64,000 nucleotides of DNA from Methylocapsa sp. S129 (GTDB lineage Bacteria; Pseudomonadota; Alphaproteobacteria; Rhizobiales; Beijerinckiaceae), in assembly GCF_009765995.1 (NCBI RefSeq), contig NZ_LMUI01000042.1, forward strand, positions 148,924 to 212,923. Reading direction: 5' to 3'. The position numbers were made by a program, and so were the translations under genes. Positions 7,282 to 16,288 of the stretch are shown here, one piece after another. The notes beneath the pieces are model-generated. The model had not been told where the DNA came from. It made no database searches and saw nothing but the letters and a program-made list of their open reading frames with translations. Each line of letters starts with the position of its first letter. The stretch's first letter is position 1.

Positions 7282-8717
7282 GGCTGCTTCCCGTTGCCGA
7301 GCCGGACCGCACGATCGGCGACAACGTCCTCAACTGGCCGGATATGATCGACATGGCCGCCGAGCGCCGCATAATCGTCGAGCCTCATCGTGAATTCGAT
7401 CGGCGCGACCAAAGCCGGGGTCGGCACATAGCCGAAGGCGTTTTCCGGCAGCAGCGTCACATCGACCATGAAGGTGATGCCGCCGCCCGGCCAGACGATG
7501 ACCGGCGCGCCGCCCGCCGTCACCGTTGTCAGCGCCTGCCGCACGGAGCGCGTCAGCCGCACGGGATTTTCGGTGACGCCGGCGCGCAGCGAGCCGCCCG
7601 CCCCGCCCATGAACAACACCGAACAAAGCGCGGGTTCACAGTTTTCGCGGATGCGCTCGACGGATTCGACCAAAGCTTCCGGCAGCGCCGTCTTGACGGG
7701 GCGCAGATCGGCATCGAGTTCGTAATAGGCGTGCTGTTCGCCCGTAGTCGAGACCATCAGCATGGTCAGGCCCGGCCACGCTTCCTTCGGGTTGAAGGGG
7801 CCCAGAATGTCGAGGGGATCGGTGATCGCCGCGCCGCCCCAGCCCGATCCCGGCTCGGCGACATGAAAATAGCGCCCCGGCGTCGAGCGCCGCCCCTTGA
7901 TCTTGACGCCGGTGTCGCGCGCGCCCAGCACTTTGCCGGCTTGATGTTCGGAAAGGACGCCGGTGATGTGATCGTCGACGACGACGACTTCATCGACCTT
8001 GCCATACCATTGCTTGGCGAACATGCCGATCGTCGCCGAGCCGCAGCCGACCCGCATCCGCTCTTCGGTCTGGCCGTTGATGATGGGCGGCCTGCCGGCC
8101 TGGACCACGACGCTGACGCCGCCGTCGACCGTGAGCTCGACGGCCTTGCCGTTGCAGAGGTCGAGCAGGGTTTCGCAGGTGACGCGGCCTTCTTTCTTGC
8201 CGCCATGGGTGAGGTGGTTGACGCCGCCGAGCGACAGCATTTGCGAGCCATATTCGCCCGTCGTGACATGGCCGACCGGCTCGCCCTGGGCGCGCACGAT
8301 CGCGCATTCGGCGCCCAGATGCCGATCCGTGTCGATCTTCACCTTGACGCCGCAATAGGAATAGATGCCCTCGGTGACCACCGTCACCATATCGACGCCG
8401 TCGACCTTGCTGGAGACGATGAACGGCGCCGGCTTATAATCGGGATAGGTGGTGCCGGCGCCGATCGCGGTGATCACCGGGCTCGGCCCGTTGACGATGT
8501 CGCCGCTCCATTCGCGGGGCCGGTCGAGGAAAGGCACGATCTGGCCGCCCTCGCTGACGATGCGCTCCAGCAGGACATGCGGATCGACCCGCACGAGTTC
8601 GCCGTCATGATTGGCGTAGCGGTCGCAGGCGCCGGTCATGCCGGGCTTGATGTAGCAATTGACCGGACAGGCGTCGCAGCGGATTTTGTCGTCGATCTTG
8701 TCGGGGGTATCAAGCAT
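7278..8717 (-). CDS. 6-hydroxynicotinate reductase-like iron-sulfur protein
   Basis: A 479-residue protein resembling sequences annotated as 6-hydroxynicotinate reductase. An N-terminal cluster motif, Cys14-x2-Cys17-x3-Cys21-x9-Cys31, suggests a [4Fe-4S] centre. Later conserved blocks include GECIVRAQGEPVGHVTTGEYGSQMLSLGG-like and MRVGCGSATIGMFAKQW segments and a Gly-rich VLFMGGAGGSLRAG. The start at 8717 is chosen for the AGGGAGG site just upstream; a longer version to 8756 lacks one. Its ATG overlaps the stop of a small upstream ORF and its stop overlaps UPF0280 (ATGA). The actual substrate in this aerobic-type genome is unproven. Confidence 0.75.
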   Translation of the reverse strand: MLDTPDKIDDKIRCDACPVNCYIKPGMTGACDRYANHDGELVRVDPHVLLERIVSEGGQIVPFLDRPREWSGDIVNGPSPVITAIGAGTTYPDYKPAPFIVSSKVDGVDMVTVVTEGIYSYCGVKVKIDTDRHLGAECAIVRAQGEPVGHVTTGEYGSQMLSLGGVNHLTHGGKKEGRVTCETLLDLCNGKAVELTVDGGVSVVVQAGRPPIINGQTEERMRVGCGSATIGMFAKQWYGKVDEVVVVDDHITGVLSEHQAGKVLGARDTGVKIKGRRSTPGRYFHVAEPGSGWGGAAITDPLDILGPFNPKEAWPGLTMLMVSTTGEQHAYYELDADLRPVKTALPEALVESVERIRENCEPALCSVLFMGGAGGSLRAGVTENPVRLTRSVRQALTTVTAGGAPVIVWPGGGITFMVDVTLLPENAFGYVPTPALVAPIEFTMRLDDYAALGGHVDHIRPVEDVVADRAVRLGNGKQP

Positions 8718-8835
8718 CGCCGCCTCCCTGCCCTGTAAGCGTGATCGTATCGACAACGCGTCCCGTCAGCGGGCGCGCGCCGGGCGCGGCGATAAGCGCC
8801 AGCGTGTCGTTCAATTCTGAAGGGCGAGCATACAA
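8710..8835 (-). CDS. Putative 41-residue first ORF of the DUF1185/HNR-like operon, TTG start
   Basis: An open frame that begins at a TTG with GGAG 6 bases upstream and ends in GATGCTTGA, so its stop overlaps the ATG of the Fe-S protein gene, a classic coupling arrangement. The product (LYARPSELNDTLALIAAPG...) has ordinary codon use for this genome. No ATG start exists in frame, so it may be a leader peptide or the remains of a longer gene. Not recognised. Confidence 0.35.
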   Translation of the reverse strand: MYARPSELNDTLALIAAPGARPLTGRVVDTITLTGQGGGDA

Positions 8836-8871
8836 CAGGCGCTCCGCGATGCGCTTAGGGTCGGAATATTG

Positions 8872-8883
8872 TTTGTATACAAA
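8872..8883. promoter_or_regulatory. Palindromic operator TTTGTATACAAA with TTGACA box
   Basis: A perfect 12-bp palindrome upstream of the minus-strand operon. A TTGACA hexamer lies at 8906-8911 on the minus strand. TTGTATACAA sites are typical of GntR (FCD) regulators and could also suit MarR. The site lies between two divergent transcription units, so it may regulate both. Confidence 0.5.
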
Positions 8884-8989
8884 TGATCGGACCGATCGAG
8901 CTTTCTGTCAAGGGCCGCGACGTATAACTCTGGCGCATGTTGTGGCGCCAACGGGTCAGAAACGCTGAACCATTCGCGGAGAGAAGACC

Positions 8990-9571
8990 ATGGGCCTTGT
9001 GATTCCCGTCCTTCTGGGGTCGGTGCGGGCGGAGCGCGAGGGCATTAAGGCGGCGCGCTTTATTGTGCGGCTGCTGGAGCAGCGCGGTCACGAGCCGATT
9101 CTGGTCGATCCGCTGGAGAAGCCGCTGCCCATGCTCGACCGCATGTTCAAGGAATTTCCCGCGGGAACGGCGCCAGCCATCATGCAGGAGCTTGCCGCGC
9201 TCTATCGGCGCGCCGACGGCTTTGTCATCGTCACGGCGGAATATAATCAATCCGTTCCCCCCGCCCTGAAGAACTTGCTCGATCATTTTCTCGAGGAATA
9301 TTTCTGGCGCCCGTCTGCGATCATCTCCTATTCGGCCGGGCGTTACGGCGGCGTGCGCGCCGCGGTGACGCTGCGAACGGTGCTCGCCGAAATGGGCATG
9401 TCGAGCGTGCCCTCGGTGTTGTCGATCCCGTCGATCCACAGCGCGCTTTCCGAAGACGGCCGGACGAACGAGCCCTGGATCGACAGAGCGGCCGCGCGCA
9501 TGCTCGACGAATTCGAATGGTATGCGCAGGCGCTCGCCGCCCAGCGCGCGGCGAAAGGCGTGCCTTACTGA
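8990..9571 (+). CDS. NADPH-dependent FMN reductase family protein
   Basis: A 193-residue flavodoxin-like fold protein. PVLLGSVRAEREGIKAARFIV is the phosphate loop region, ADGFVIVTAEYNQSVPPALKNLLDHF is the family signature around residue 80, and SAGRYGGVRAAVTLR follows at about 120. It likely reduces FMN or quinones with NAD(P)H in the cytosol. The ATG follows GAGAGAAG. It is divergent from the HNR-like operon and shares its control region, which suggests it may supply reduced flavin to that pathway (inference). Confidence 0.85.
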   Translation: MGLVIPVLLGSVRAEREGIKAARFIVRLLEQRGHEPILVDPLEKPLPMLDRMFKEFPAGTAPAIMQELAALYRRADGFVIVTAEYNQSVPPALKNLLDHFLEEYFWRPSAIISYSAGRYGGVRAAVTLRTVLAEMGMSSVPSVLSIPSIHSALSEDGRTNEPWIDRAAARMLDEFEWYAQALAAQRAAKGVPY

Positions 9572-9659
9572 GGCGCCTCTCGATCGCCGCTCACGGGAAT
9601 GTTTGTCGCATGACTGGGAAAAATCGCTAGTCTCCCGCGAAATCAATCAGGAGGCGCCC

Positions 9660-10271
9660 ATGCGTTCGATCGTCTATCTCGCCGCTGCGATGGCGCTTAT
9701 TGCAGCGAACGCGCCCGCCGTCGCGCAGACCCCGCGCCCCGGCATCATCCGCGGCGCGATCGTCAGCGTCGACGGCGCGAATGTCATCGTGAAAACACGG
9801 TCCGGCGAGGCGATCGCCTTGCATCTGGCCGACCAGCAGAGGATCGACGCGGTGATTCCGGCGCAGCTATCGGACATCAAGCCGGGCGTTTTCGTCGGCG
9901 CCGCCGCCATGCCGGCCGCCGACGGGACATTGGCGGCGATGGAAGTGCATATTTTCCCTGAGGCGGCGCGCGGCACCGGCGAAGGCTTCCGCCCCTTCGA
10001 CCTGGCGCCGGGCAGCACGATGACCAACGCCAATATTACCGCGGCGGTGGATACGGTCTCGGGCCCGAAACTGACGCTCACCTATAAAGGCGGCGAGCAG
10101 ATTGTGACGGTCGACAAGGCGACGCCCATCGTCACTTTCGCGCCGGGCGAGCTCGCCGACCTGAAACCTGGCGCGTCGGTCGACATTTTCGGTTCGAGCC
10201 AGACTGCGAACGGCGCCTATGAGGCCAAGCGGATCGTTGTCGGCCGGAACGGAACCAAAGTGCCGATGTGA
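9660..10271 (+). CDS. Exported protein of unknown function (DUF5666-like repeats)
   Basis: A 203-residue protein with a clear Sec signal peptide (MRSIVYLAAAMALIAANAPAVAQ, cleavage near 23). The mature part is beta-rich with repeating segments of the type IRGAIVSVDGANVIVKTRSGEAIALHL, VFVGAAAM and KPGASVDIFGSS, similar to the small OB-like repeats of DUF5666 proteins. GGAGGCGCCC precedes the ATG. Probably periplasmic. Function unknown. Confidence 0.7.
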   Translation: MRSIVYLAAAMALIAANAPAVAQTPRPGIIRGAIVSVDGANVIVKTRSGEAIALHLADQQRIDAVIPAQLSDIKPGVFVGAAAMPAADGTLAAMEVHIFPEAARGTGEGFRPFDLAPGSTMTNANITAAVDTVSGPKLTLTYKGGEQIVTVDKATPIVTFAPGELADLKPGASVDIFGSSQTANGAYEAKRIVVGRNGTKVPM

Positions 10272-10512
10272 GGGGATAGTTGTCCGCGTCATCCAATTGA
10301 ATGACGCGAGTTCCTCCCGCCAAGCCACAGCGAGCCGGACCCCGTTCCGCAAGTTGGAAATCAGAGTGCGCGCTCAGAAAAGCGCTCTCGCCGGGGTGCT
10401 GGCGGACAATGCCTCGGCGTGGCGGCGCCGAAGCCTCGGGGAACTGTAGTCGAAGTGTCATACAGCACGGCTATAGACCGCCCATCATCAGCAAGAAATG
10501 AGGCGTGGGCGC

Positions 10513-11634
10513 ATGTCACTCGATCGCCGGACGGTATTGCGGGCTGGACTTGGGTTGTCCGGCGCGAGCTTGTTAGGCGGGACGTTGACCGCGCGCAGAG
10601 CCTTCGCCGCGGATGCGACGCTCCCGGCCGCGCTCGTTGACGCCGCGAAAAAGGAAGGCAAGCTCAACGTCATCACGCTGCCGCGCGACTGGGCGGACTA
10701 CGGCGAGTTGATGGACACTTTCAGTTCGCGCTACGGCATCGCCATCGACGACGCCAATCCGGACGGCACCTCGGCCGAGGAATTGCAGGCGATCCGCAGC
10801 CTGAAGACGCAGAGCCGCGCCCCAGACTCCGTCGATGTCGGTCCGAGCTTTGCCGTCACAGGCGCAGCCGAGAAGCTGTTTCAAAACTACAAGGTGGCGA
10901 CCTGGAACGAGATTCCCGATGACCTGAAGGATCCGTCCGGGCTTTGGTACGGCGACTATTTCGGCGTCACTTCGTTCGCGGTGAACAAGGCGGTGGTCAA
11001 GAACGTGCCGCGCACCTGGGCCGACCTGCTGAAACCCGAATACAAGGGCATGGTGGCGATCGGCGGCAGCCCGCTGAAAGCCGGCGAGGCGTTCGGCTCG
11101 GTCTATGCGGCGGCGCTGGCCAATGGCGGCTCGTTCGACAATATCGCGCCGGGCATCGATTTCTTCGGCAAGCTGAACGGCGCCGGCAATTTCAACCCGG
11201 TCAAATGCGACACGGGCACGGTGGTGACCGGCCAGACGCCGATCGCCATCAAGTGGGACTACCTGAACCTCGCCATCCGCGACGGCGCCGCCGGCAAGGC
11301 GGAGATCGAGGTGCTGCTTCCGGACGGCGCGCCGCCGTACGGCAATTTCTACTGCCAGGCGATCAGCGTCTACGCCCCGCACCCGAACGCCGCCAAGCTG
11401 TGGATGGAATATTTGTATAGCGACGAGGGCCAGCTCGGCTTCCTCAAAGGCTACGCGCATCCGATCCGCTTCACCGCGATGCTGGCCGCCGGCAAGATCC
11501 CGGCCGAGCTGATGGCCAAGCTGCCGTCGGCGGACGCCTATAAGGGTGTGAAGTTCGCCAGCGAGGCGCAAAGCACGGCGGCCAAGACCGTGTTGGCGGA
11601 CATGTGGCCCAAGGTTGTGAAGCTCGGCGGATGA
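10513..11634 (+). CDS. ABC transporter periplasmic substrate-binding protein
   Basis: A 373-residue binding protein with a twin-arginine-type signal (SLDRRTVLRAGLGLSGASLLGG, cut after AFA). The mature protein begins AKKEGKLNVITLPRDWADYGELMDTF and belongs to the type-II binding proteins related to PotD, FbpA and ThiB. The start at 10513 is preferred to 10498 because GAGG lies upstream. It heads a four-gene operon; its stop overlaps the first permease (GGATGAG). Ligand could be a polyamine, phosphonate, iron or similar; I cannot choose. Confidence 0.85.
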   Translation: MSLDRRTVLRAGLGLSGASLLGGTLTARRAFAADATLPAALVDAAKKEGKLNVITLPRDWADYGELMDTFSSRYGIAIDDANPDGTSAEELQAIRSLKTQSRAPDSVDVGPSFAVTGAAEKLFQNYKVATWNEIPDDLKDPSGLWYGDYFGVTSFAVNKAVVKNVPRTWADLLKPEYKGMVAIGGSPLKAGEAFGSVYAAALANGGSFDNIAPGIDFFGKLNGAGNFNPVKCDTGTVVTGQTPIAIKWDYLNLAIRDGAAGKAEIEVLLPDGAPPYGNFYCQAISVYAPHPNAAKLWMEYLYSDEGQLGFLKGYAHPIRFTAMLAAGKIPAELMAKLPSADAYKGVKFASEAQSTAAKTVLADMWPKVVKLGG

Positions 11635-12542
11635 GCCAGGCCGCGACGACGCCCCTGCGGCGCGACGGCGTCGTGCATAAACGGCCCGCGTCGCAAGGCG
11701 TCGCGGGGCTTATCCTGCCGTATAGCGTGATCGGCCTCTTCATCGCCCTCGCCGCCCTGTTCATGGCGGCGCCGACGGTGATGCTCGCCGTGCAGTCGGT
11801 GACCGACGATCACGGGTTCACGCTGAAATATCTGGAGGCGCTCGGCGGCGACAATATCGTCGTCGCGTTCCGCAACTCGATCGTGCTGTCGATCGCGTCA
11901 GCCGCCATCGGCGTCGTCGCCGGCGGCCTGATCGCCTATTTCGTGATCAGTCCGGCCATGCCCATCACGCTGCGCTCGGCGGTGACCAGTTTCAGCGCCG
12001 TCGCCGCCAATTTCGCTGGCGTGCCGCTGGCGTTCGCCTTTGTCTCGACGCTCGGCACGCTCGGCATGCTGACGCAAGGCCTGCGGAGCCTCGGCGTCGA
12101 CATCTACGGGCTAGGGTTCAGCCTGTTCTCGATGACCGGCCTGACCATCGTCTATGCCTATTTCCAGATTCCGCTGATGGTCATCATCATCACGCCGGCG
12201 CTGTTGGCGCTACGCACGGAATGGCGGGAATCATCGGAAAATCTGGGCGCCACCTCTGGCCAGTACTGGCGGATGATCGGCCTGCCGGTGCTGCTGCCAT
12301 CGCTGATCTCAGCGTTCATCCTGCTGTTCGGCTCGGCATTCTCGGCCTATGCGACCGCCTATGCGCTGACCTCGGGGAATATCGCGCTATTGACCACCGA
12401 GATCGCCAACGTGCTGTCGGGCGACGTCTCCAGCAGCCCGCAGACCGGAGCCGCGCTCGCTGTCGGCATGATCGTGGTGATGGTCGGGGTGCTGGTGATC
12501 AGCGCCGCGTTCTCCCGTCGCGCCAGCCGCTGGCACAAATAG
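11631..12542 (+). CDS. ABC transporter permease 1
   Basis: A 303-residue inner-membrane permease with about 6 helices. It contains the EAA-type loop ALLALRTEWRESSENLGATSGQYWRMIGLPVLLPS (about 190-225) that docks the ATPase. Its ATG overlaps the stop of the binding protein, which fixes the start and indicates translational coupling. Member of the PotB/CysU-like permease family. Confidence 0.88.
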   Translation: MSQAATTPLRRDGVVHKRPASQGVAGLILPYSVIGLFIALAALFMAAPTVMLAVQSVTDDHGFTLKYLEALGGDNIVVAFRNSIVLSIASAAIGVVAGGLIAYFVISPAMPITLRSAVTSFSAVAANFAGVPLAFAFVSTLGTLGMLTQGLRSLGVDIYGLGFSLFSMTGLTIVYAYFQIPLMVIIITPALLALRTEWRESSENLGATSGQYWRMIGLPVLLPSLISAFILLFGSAFSAYATAYALTSGNIALLTTEIANVLSGDVSSSPQTGAALAVGMIVVMVGVLVISAAFSRRASRWHK

Positions 12543-12557
12543 GGCGAGGCTGAAACC

Positions 12558-13328
12558 ATGCGCCGCTTCGGACTCGCTGGCTGGACAGTGCTAGGGCTCG
12601 CCGGCCTCTATTTCATCGTGCCGCTGCTGATGACGGTCAGCTTCAGCCTGTGGCAAGGCCACGGCAATTACGGATTCGACGCCTATCGCTCGCTGCTGGC
12701 GCGGCCCAATCTGCTGCCGAGCCTAATCGTGTCGATTGAACTCGGACTGGCGACATGCGCGGCGATCGTGCTGCTGCTGGCGCCGGCGATGATTTTCATG
12801 CACCTCTATGCGCCCAAGCTGCGGCCGGTGTTCGAGTTCATCGCGGCGCTGCCGTTTGTCGTTCCGGCCATCGCGCTGGTCGCCGGATTGTCGGTGCTGT
12901 TCACCGGACCGGACTGGCTGATCGGCACGCCTTTCTATCTGACGATCCCATATTTCTTCCTCGCGCTGCCCTACGCCTACCGGGCGATCGACGTCGGCAT
13001 AAGGGCGATCGACCTGACGACGCTGACCGAGGCCGGGCAGAGCCTCGGGGCCAGCCTCGGCCAGATCATTCGCATGGTGGTGCTGCCGAGTCTGCGGCCG
13101 GCGCTGATCGGCAGCATGTTGCTGAGCTTTGCCGTGGTGATGGGCGAATTCACCTTCGCCAATGTGCTGCTGTTCCACACTTTCGCGGTGCTGATCAACG
13201 AGGTCGGGCAAAACGCGCCGACCGAGGCGGCGGCGCTATCGACGCTGAGTTTCCTGATCACCTGGGGCGCCATGCTCGGCGTGTTGATGGTCGGGCGCGG
13301 CAATGCACAATTGGGAGGAGCCCGCTAA
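12558..13328 (+). CDS. ABC transporter permease 2
   Basis: A 256-residue permease with six predicted helices. The coupling loop IDLTTLTEAGQSLGASLGQIIRMVVLPSLRPAL lies at about 150-185. It is the PotC-like partner of permease 1 and lies 15 bases downstream of it. The stop TAA shares a base with the ATG of the ATPase gene. Confidence 0.88.
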   Translation: MRRFGLAGWTVLGLAGLYFIVPLLMTVSFSLWQGHGNYGFDAYRSLLARPNLLPSLIVSIELGLATCAAIVLLLAPAMIFMHLYAPKLRPVFEFIAALPFVVPAIALVAGLSVLFTGPDWLIGTPFYLTIPYFFLALPYAYRAIDVGIRAIDLTTLTEAGQSLGASLGQIIRMVVLPSLRPALIGSMLLSFAVVMGEFTFANVLLFHTFAVLINEVGQNAPTEAAALSTLSFLITWGAMLGVLMVGRGNAQLGGAR

Positions 13329-14413
13329 TGGCCACCGTCGAAGCGCGCGGCGTCAGCAAGAGCTACCAGGGCCGTACGGTGCTGGCCAGCCTGGACCTCG
13401 ACATGGGCGAGGCGGAGCTGATCTGCCTGCTCGGCCCGAGCGGCTGCGGCAAGACCACGCTGCTCCGTATCATCGCCGGCTTCATCACGCCCGACACCGG
13501 CACGGTGCATGTCGGCGGCCGCGACGTCACCGCGCTGCCGCCAGCGGCGCGCAAAATGGGCATGGTGTTCCAGGCTTATAGTCTGTTTCCCAACATGACG
13601 GCGCTCGATAACGTCCGGTTCGGCCCCCGCGTCGCCGGCCAGGCGAAGACCGAGCAGGTCAAGCGCGCGGGCGAGTTGCTCGACCTTGTCGGTCTCGCGC
13701 AGCATCGCGACAAATATCCGCACCAGATGTCAGGCGGGCAGCAGCAGCGCGTCGCGCTGGCGCGCGCGCTCGCAGTCCGGCCGGACGTGCTGCTGCTCGA
13801 CGAGCCGCTGTCGGCGCTGGACGCCAAAGTCCGCTTGCAGTTACGCGAGGAAATCCGCCGCATCCAGCGCGAGACGAAGGTGACCACGGTGCTGGTCACG
13901 CACGACCAGGAGGAGGCGCTGTCGATTTCGGACCGGGTCGCTGTGATGAATGGCGGCAAGCTGCTGCAGGTGGCGACGCCTTCCGTCATCTATCGCCAGC
14001 CGGCGGACGCCTTCGTCGCGCGGTTCATCGGGCTCGCCGGCATCCTGCCGGGCGTCGCGGAAGGGGCCGCCGTTCGCATGTCGAACGGGACCATATTGCC
14101 GGCCGACGCCGCCGTCGCGCATCAGTCGGGCCGCTCGGTCGAGATGTTCTTGCGGCCGGAACATGTGCGGCTGCAGCGGATGAACGGCCATGTGCCGCCG
14201 GGGGCGCTGGCCGCCGATGTGCAGGAGGCGACGTTCCTGGGCTCTCTCACGCGGGTGCGGTTGCGGTTGCCGGAGCTCCCGGACCATGCAGGACTTTGGG
14301 CCGATATGCCGAGCGAGCACGCGGCCGACTTCGCGCCCGGCCAGCGGGTGACGGCGCACTGGCACGAGACCTCTCCGCATGTCATCGCGGTCGAGGCTGC
14401 GCAAGCATCCTGA
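13328..14413 (+). CDS. ABC transporter ATP-binding protein
   Basis: A 361-residue ATPase of the spermidine/iron/2-aminoethylphosphonate class. Walker A GPSGCGKTT (about 37-45), Q-loop MVFQAYSLFPNM, signature SGGQQQRVALARAL, Walker B VLLLDEPLSALD and switch His in VLVTHDQEEALSISD are all present. A C-terminal TOBE regulatory domain (about 280-355) follows. The frame is open far upstream but the TAATG junction sets the start. It completes a full importer with the three genes upstream. Confidence 0.92.
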   Translation: MATVEARGVSKSYQGRTVLASLDLDMGEAELICLLGPSGCGKTTLLRIIAGFITPDTGTVHVGGRDVTALPPAARKMGMVFQAYSLFPNMTALDNVRFGPRVAGQAKTEQVKRAGELLDLVGLAQHRDKYPHQMSGGQQQRVALARALAVRPDVLLLDEPLSALDAKVRLQLREEIRRIQRETKVTTVLVTHDQEEALSISDRVAVMNGGKLLQVATPSVIYRQPADAFVARFIGLAGILPGVAEGAAVRMSNGTILPADAAVAHQSGRSVEMFLRPEHVRLQRMNGHVPPGALAADVQEATFLGSLTRVRLRLPELPDHAGLWADMPSEHAADFAPGQRVTAHWHETSPHVIAVEAAQAS

Positions 14414-14474
14414 CGCCCGCGGCGGCAGGCCCATTCAAGCGCATCGCGCGCCGCGTTTGATCCTGCGCCGCGCC

Positions 14475-15350
14475 TTATTCGGGCACGGCGACGCTTGGCT
14501 CGCGGTCGCGGTAGATCACGAATAATCCGCTGCCGATGATGATCGCGCTGCCGATCAGGATCGGCGGGCTTGGCGCATCTCGCCAGACGACCCATCCCAT
14601 GATCGTCGCCCAAAGCAGCATCGTATATTGGAACGGCGCCAGCACGCCGGTCGGCGTCATCGCCAGCGCGCGCGTCAAGCAGACGAAGCATAGCATCGCG
14701 ACGATGCCGAGCAGGAACAGCAGGCCGAGATCGAGCCAGGTCGGCGTCACCCAGGCCCACGGCAGTGTCGCCGCGCCGATCAATCCGGCGCCGACGAATT
14801 GCCAGACGACGAGATGCAGCCAATGCACGTCGCGCAGCTTGCGCGTCACCGTCTGGCTCAGCCCAAACATCACGGCGCCGAGAAGCGCAAGCGGCGATGC
14901 CGAGGACAGCATCGCGCGCGACGGCTGCAGCGCGATCACGACGCCGACGAAACCGACTGCGACCGCAACCCAGCGGAACGATTCCACTTTTTCTCCGAGC
15001 AGCGGGACCGACAATGCCGTGATGATCAGCGGCGCCGCCATGTAAAAAGTCATGACGTCGGCGAGCGGCATCGTTCGCGTCGCGTAATAGAAACAGAACG
15101 TGTCGAGCGCCATGCACAGAATGCGTAAGGTCTGCAGCCCGAGATGGTTTGTGTCCGTGAGGCTGGCGCCAATGCGCCAGATCATCGGCGCCAGCACGAA
15201 CGCCGAACCGACCGAGCGCAGCATCAGCAACTGGCCGACGCCGTAGTCGGCGACCAGCCATTTGCCCAGGGCGTCGTTGACCGCGAAAAAGAAGATCGCG
15301 ATGAGATAGAGCGCAATGCCCAGACCATGCGTCGTCCGGCGGTCGGGCAT
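14475..15350 (-). CDS. DMT superfamily transporter (EamA domains)
   Basis: A 291-residue inner-membrane protein with ten predicted helices in two EamA halves (about 10-135 and 150-280). Seen: AIFFFAVNDALGKWLV, TFCFYYATRTMPLADVMTFYMAAPL and ATIMGWVVWRDAPSPPILIGSAIIIGSGLFVIYRD. Family members export amino acids or metabolites; no substrate is evident. It is convergent with the ABC operon, with about 60 bases between. Confidence 0.85.
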   Translation of the reverse strand: MPDRRTTHGLGIALYLIAIFFFAVNDALGKWLVADYGVGQLLMLRSVGSAFVLAPMIWRIGASLTDTNHLGLQTLRILCMALDTFCFYYATRTMPLADVMTFYMAAPLIITALSVPLLGEKVESFRWVAVAVGFVGVVIALQPSRAMLSSASPLALLGAVMFGLSQTVTRKLRDVHWLHLVVWQFVGAGLIGAATLPWAWVTPTWLDLGLLFLLGIVAMLCFVCLTRALAMTPTGVLAPFQYTMLLWATIMGWVVWRDAPSPPILIGSAIIIGSGLFVIYRDREPSVAVPE

Positions 15351-15807
15351 ACAAAACTCCGGCGAGAGGGAGATTCGGTCCGCGCGTCAAGCTTCGGACG
15401 CCGATTCGAGAGACGGCGGCCAGATATGAAAGGCGGCGCCCTGGAATAACCAGCGAAATTTTGCGATGGGTTTCTCGCGTGGATGCGATGGGTCGCGGCG
15501 CCTTGATGGCCCCCTGAAACGTCACGCGTCATCGCCACGTCCATAGGGCGTCGGCGGACGCTCCCGGCTTCAGAAACGCCGCCGCTTACAGCGATCTTGG
15601 TTTGACGGCGCTCCCCGTTAGGAGAATCCAGGGTTGGGTCTCTGAACCGAATTCGGCGTTGCGAGCGGGCGTGATCGCGGTCGCGGGCCAGGCCATTCCC
15701 CGAAAGCCGATCGATGGAGATGTCCCATACCGCCGCGCCCCGCGCTGGAAGCCGCTGGGGCCAATTGAGCAGGAATAGGCGGATAGCTACGCAGCAGCGC
15801 GCCAACG
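15351..15807. other. Gene-free stretch upstream of the EamA gene
   Basis: No ORF here has a convincing RBS or composition; the open frames on both strands are Arg/Pro-rich shadows. No tRNA-like fold was found by eye. The region presumably carries the EamA promoter, and it may hold decayed coding sequence. Confidence 0.4.
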
Positions 15808-15838
15808 CAAAAACCGCCCGGCGGATCGCTCCGCCGGG
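15808..15838 (-). terminator. Intrinsic terminator of the small gene at 15880-16125
   Basis: On the minus strand a perfect 9-bp stem (CCCGGCGGA and TCCGCCGGG, 15817-15838) is followed by CGGTTTTTG. It lies 41 bases after the stop of the small gene. Confidence 0.75.
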
Positions 15839-15879
15839 GTTGGAAACACCGAGCCGCGTAAGCGCGGCCGATCGGGATG

Positions 15880-16125
15880 TTACTTCGGCTCTGGGCTCGC
15901 GTCGTTCGGACTCGCGTCCGCAGCGTCCTGGGCCGCGTCTTGGCTCCCGTCCCGTTTGGCGTCGGCATGGGCTTCAAGCGTGTCGGACAGCTTGGCCGCG
16001 CCCATGAATCCGGCGACCGCGGCCGCGCCCTTGGCGAGAATGCCGGCGTTCGGGTCGACGGCTTCAGCGGCCTGCTCGGCGGCTACGGCTCCGCCGACTT
16101 CCTCGATCAATTTTCCAATACCCAT
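15880..16125 (-). CDS. Small uncharacterised protein, 81 residues
   Basis: The start at 16125 has GGGAGTGAG upstream; the longer open frame to 16242 is not supported. The N-terminal half is Ala/Gly-rich and weakly hydrophobic (MGIGKLIEEVGGAVAAEQAAEAV, AAAVAGFMGAAKL). The C-terminal half is acidic and disordered (AKRDGSQDAAQDAADASPNDASPEPK). A strong terminator follows, supporting a real monocistronic gene. Not recognised. Confidence 0.6.
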   Translation of the reverse strand: MGIGKLIEEVGGAVAAEQAAEAVDPNAGILAKGAAAVAGFMGAAKLSDTLEAHADAKRDGSQDAAQDAADASPNDASPEPK

Positions 16126-16288
16126 GGTCTCACTCCCAATGAAGTCGTTATCCCTATCACACCCATTTTGTCGCGAATATGAAGGCGGGCGTTTCGCGCC
16201 TTTGCTTTGGCGGAGAGTGCGGCATGAGTCGAATCCGGTCATCCCACCTGGGGATCGAGCGTCAGATGGTCTTGATAGAATCGGTCCC

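Noticed and set aside
7344-8738. 464-codon plus-strand open frame
   Set aside because: Antisense to the HNR-like gene, Arg/Asp/His-rich and without recognisable motifs.
15224-15977. Minus-strand open frames between the EamA gene and the small gene at 15880
   Set aside because: They overlap real genes at their ends, are Arg/Pro/Ser-rich, and cross the terminator at 15808-15838.
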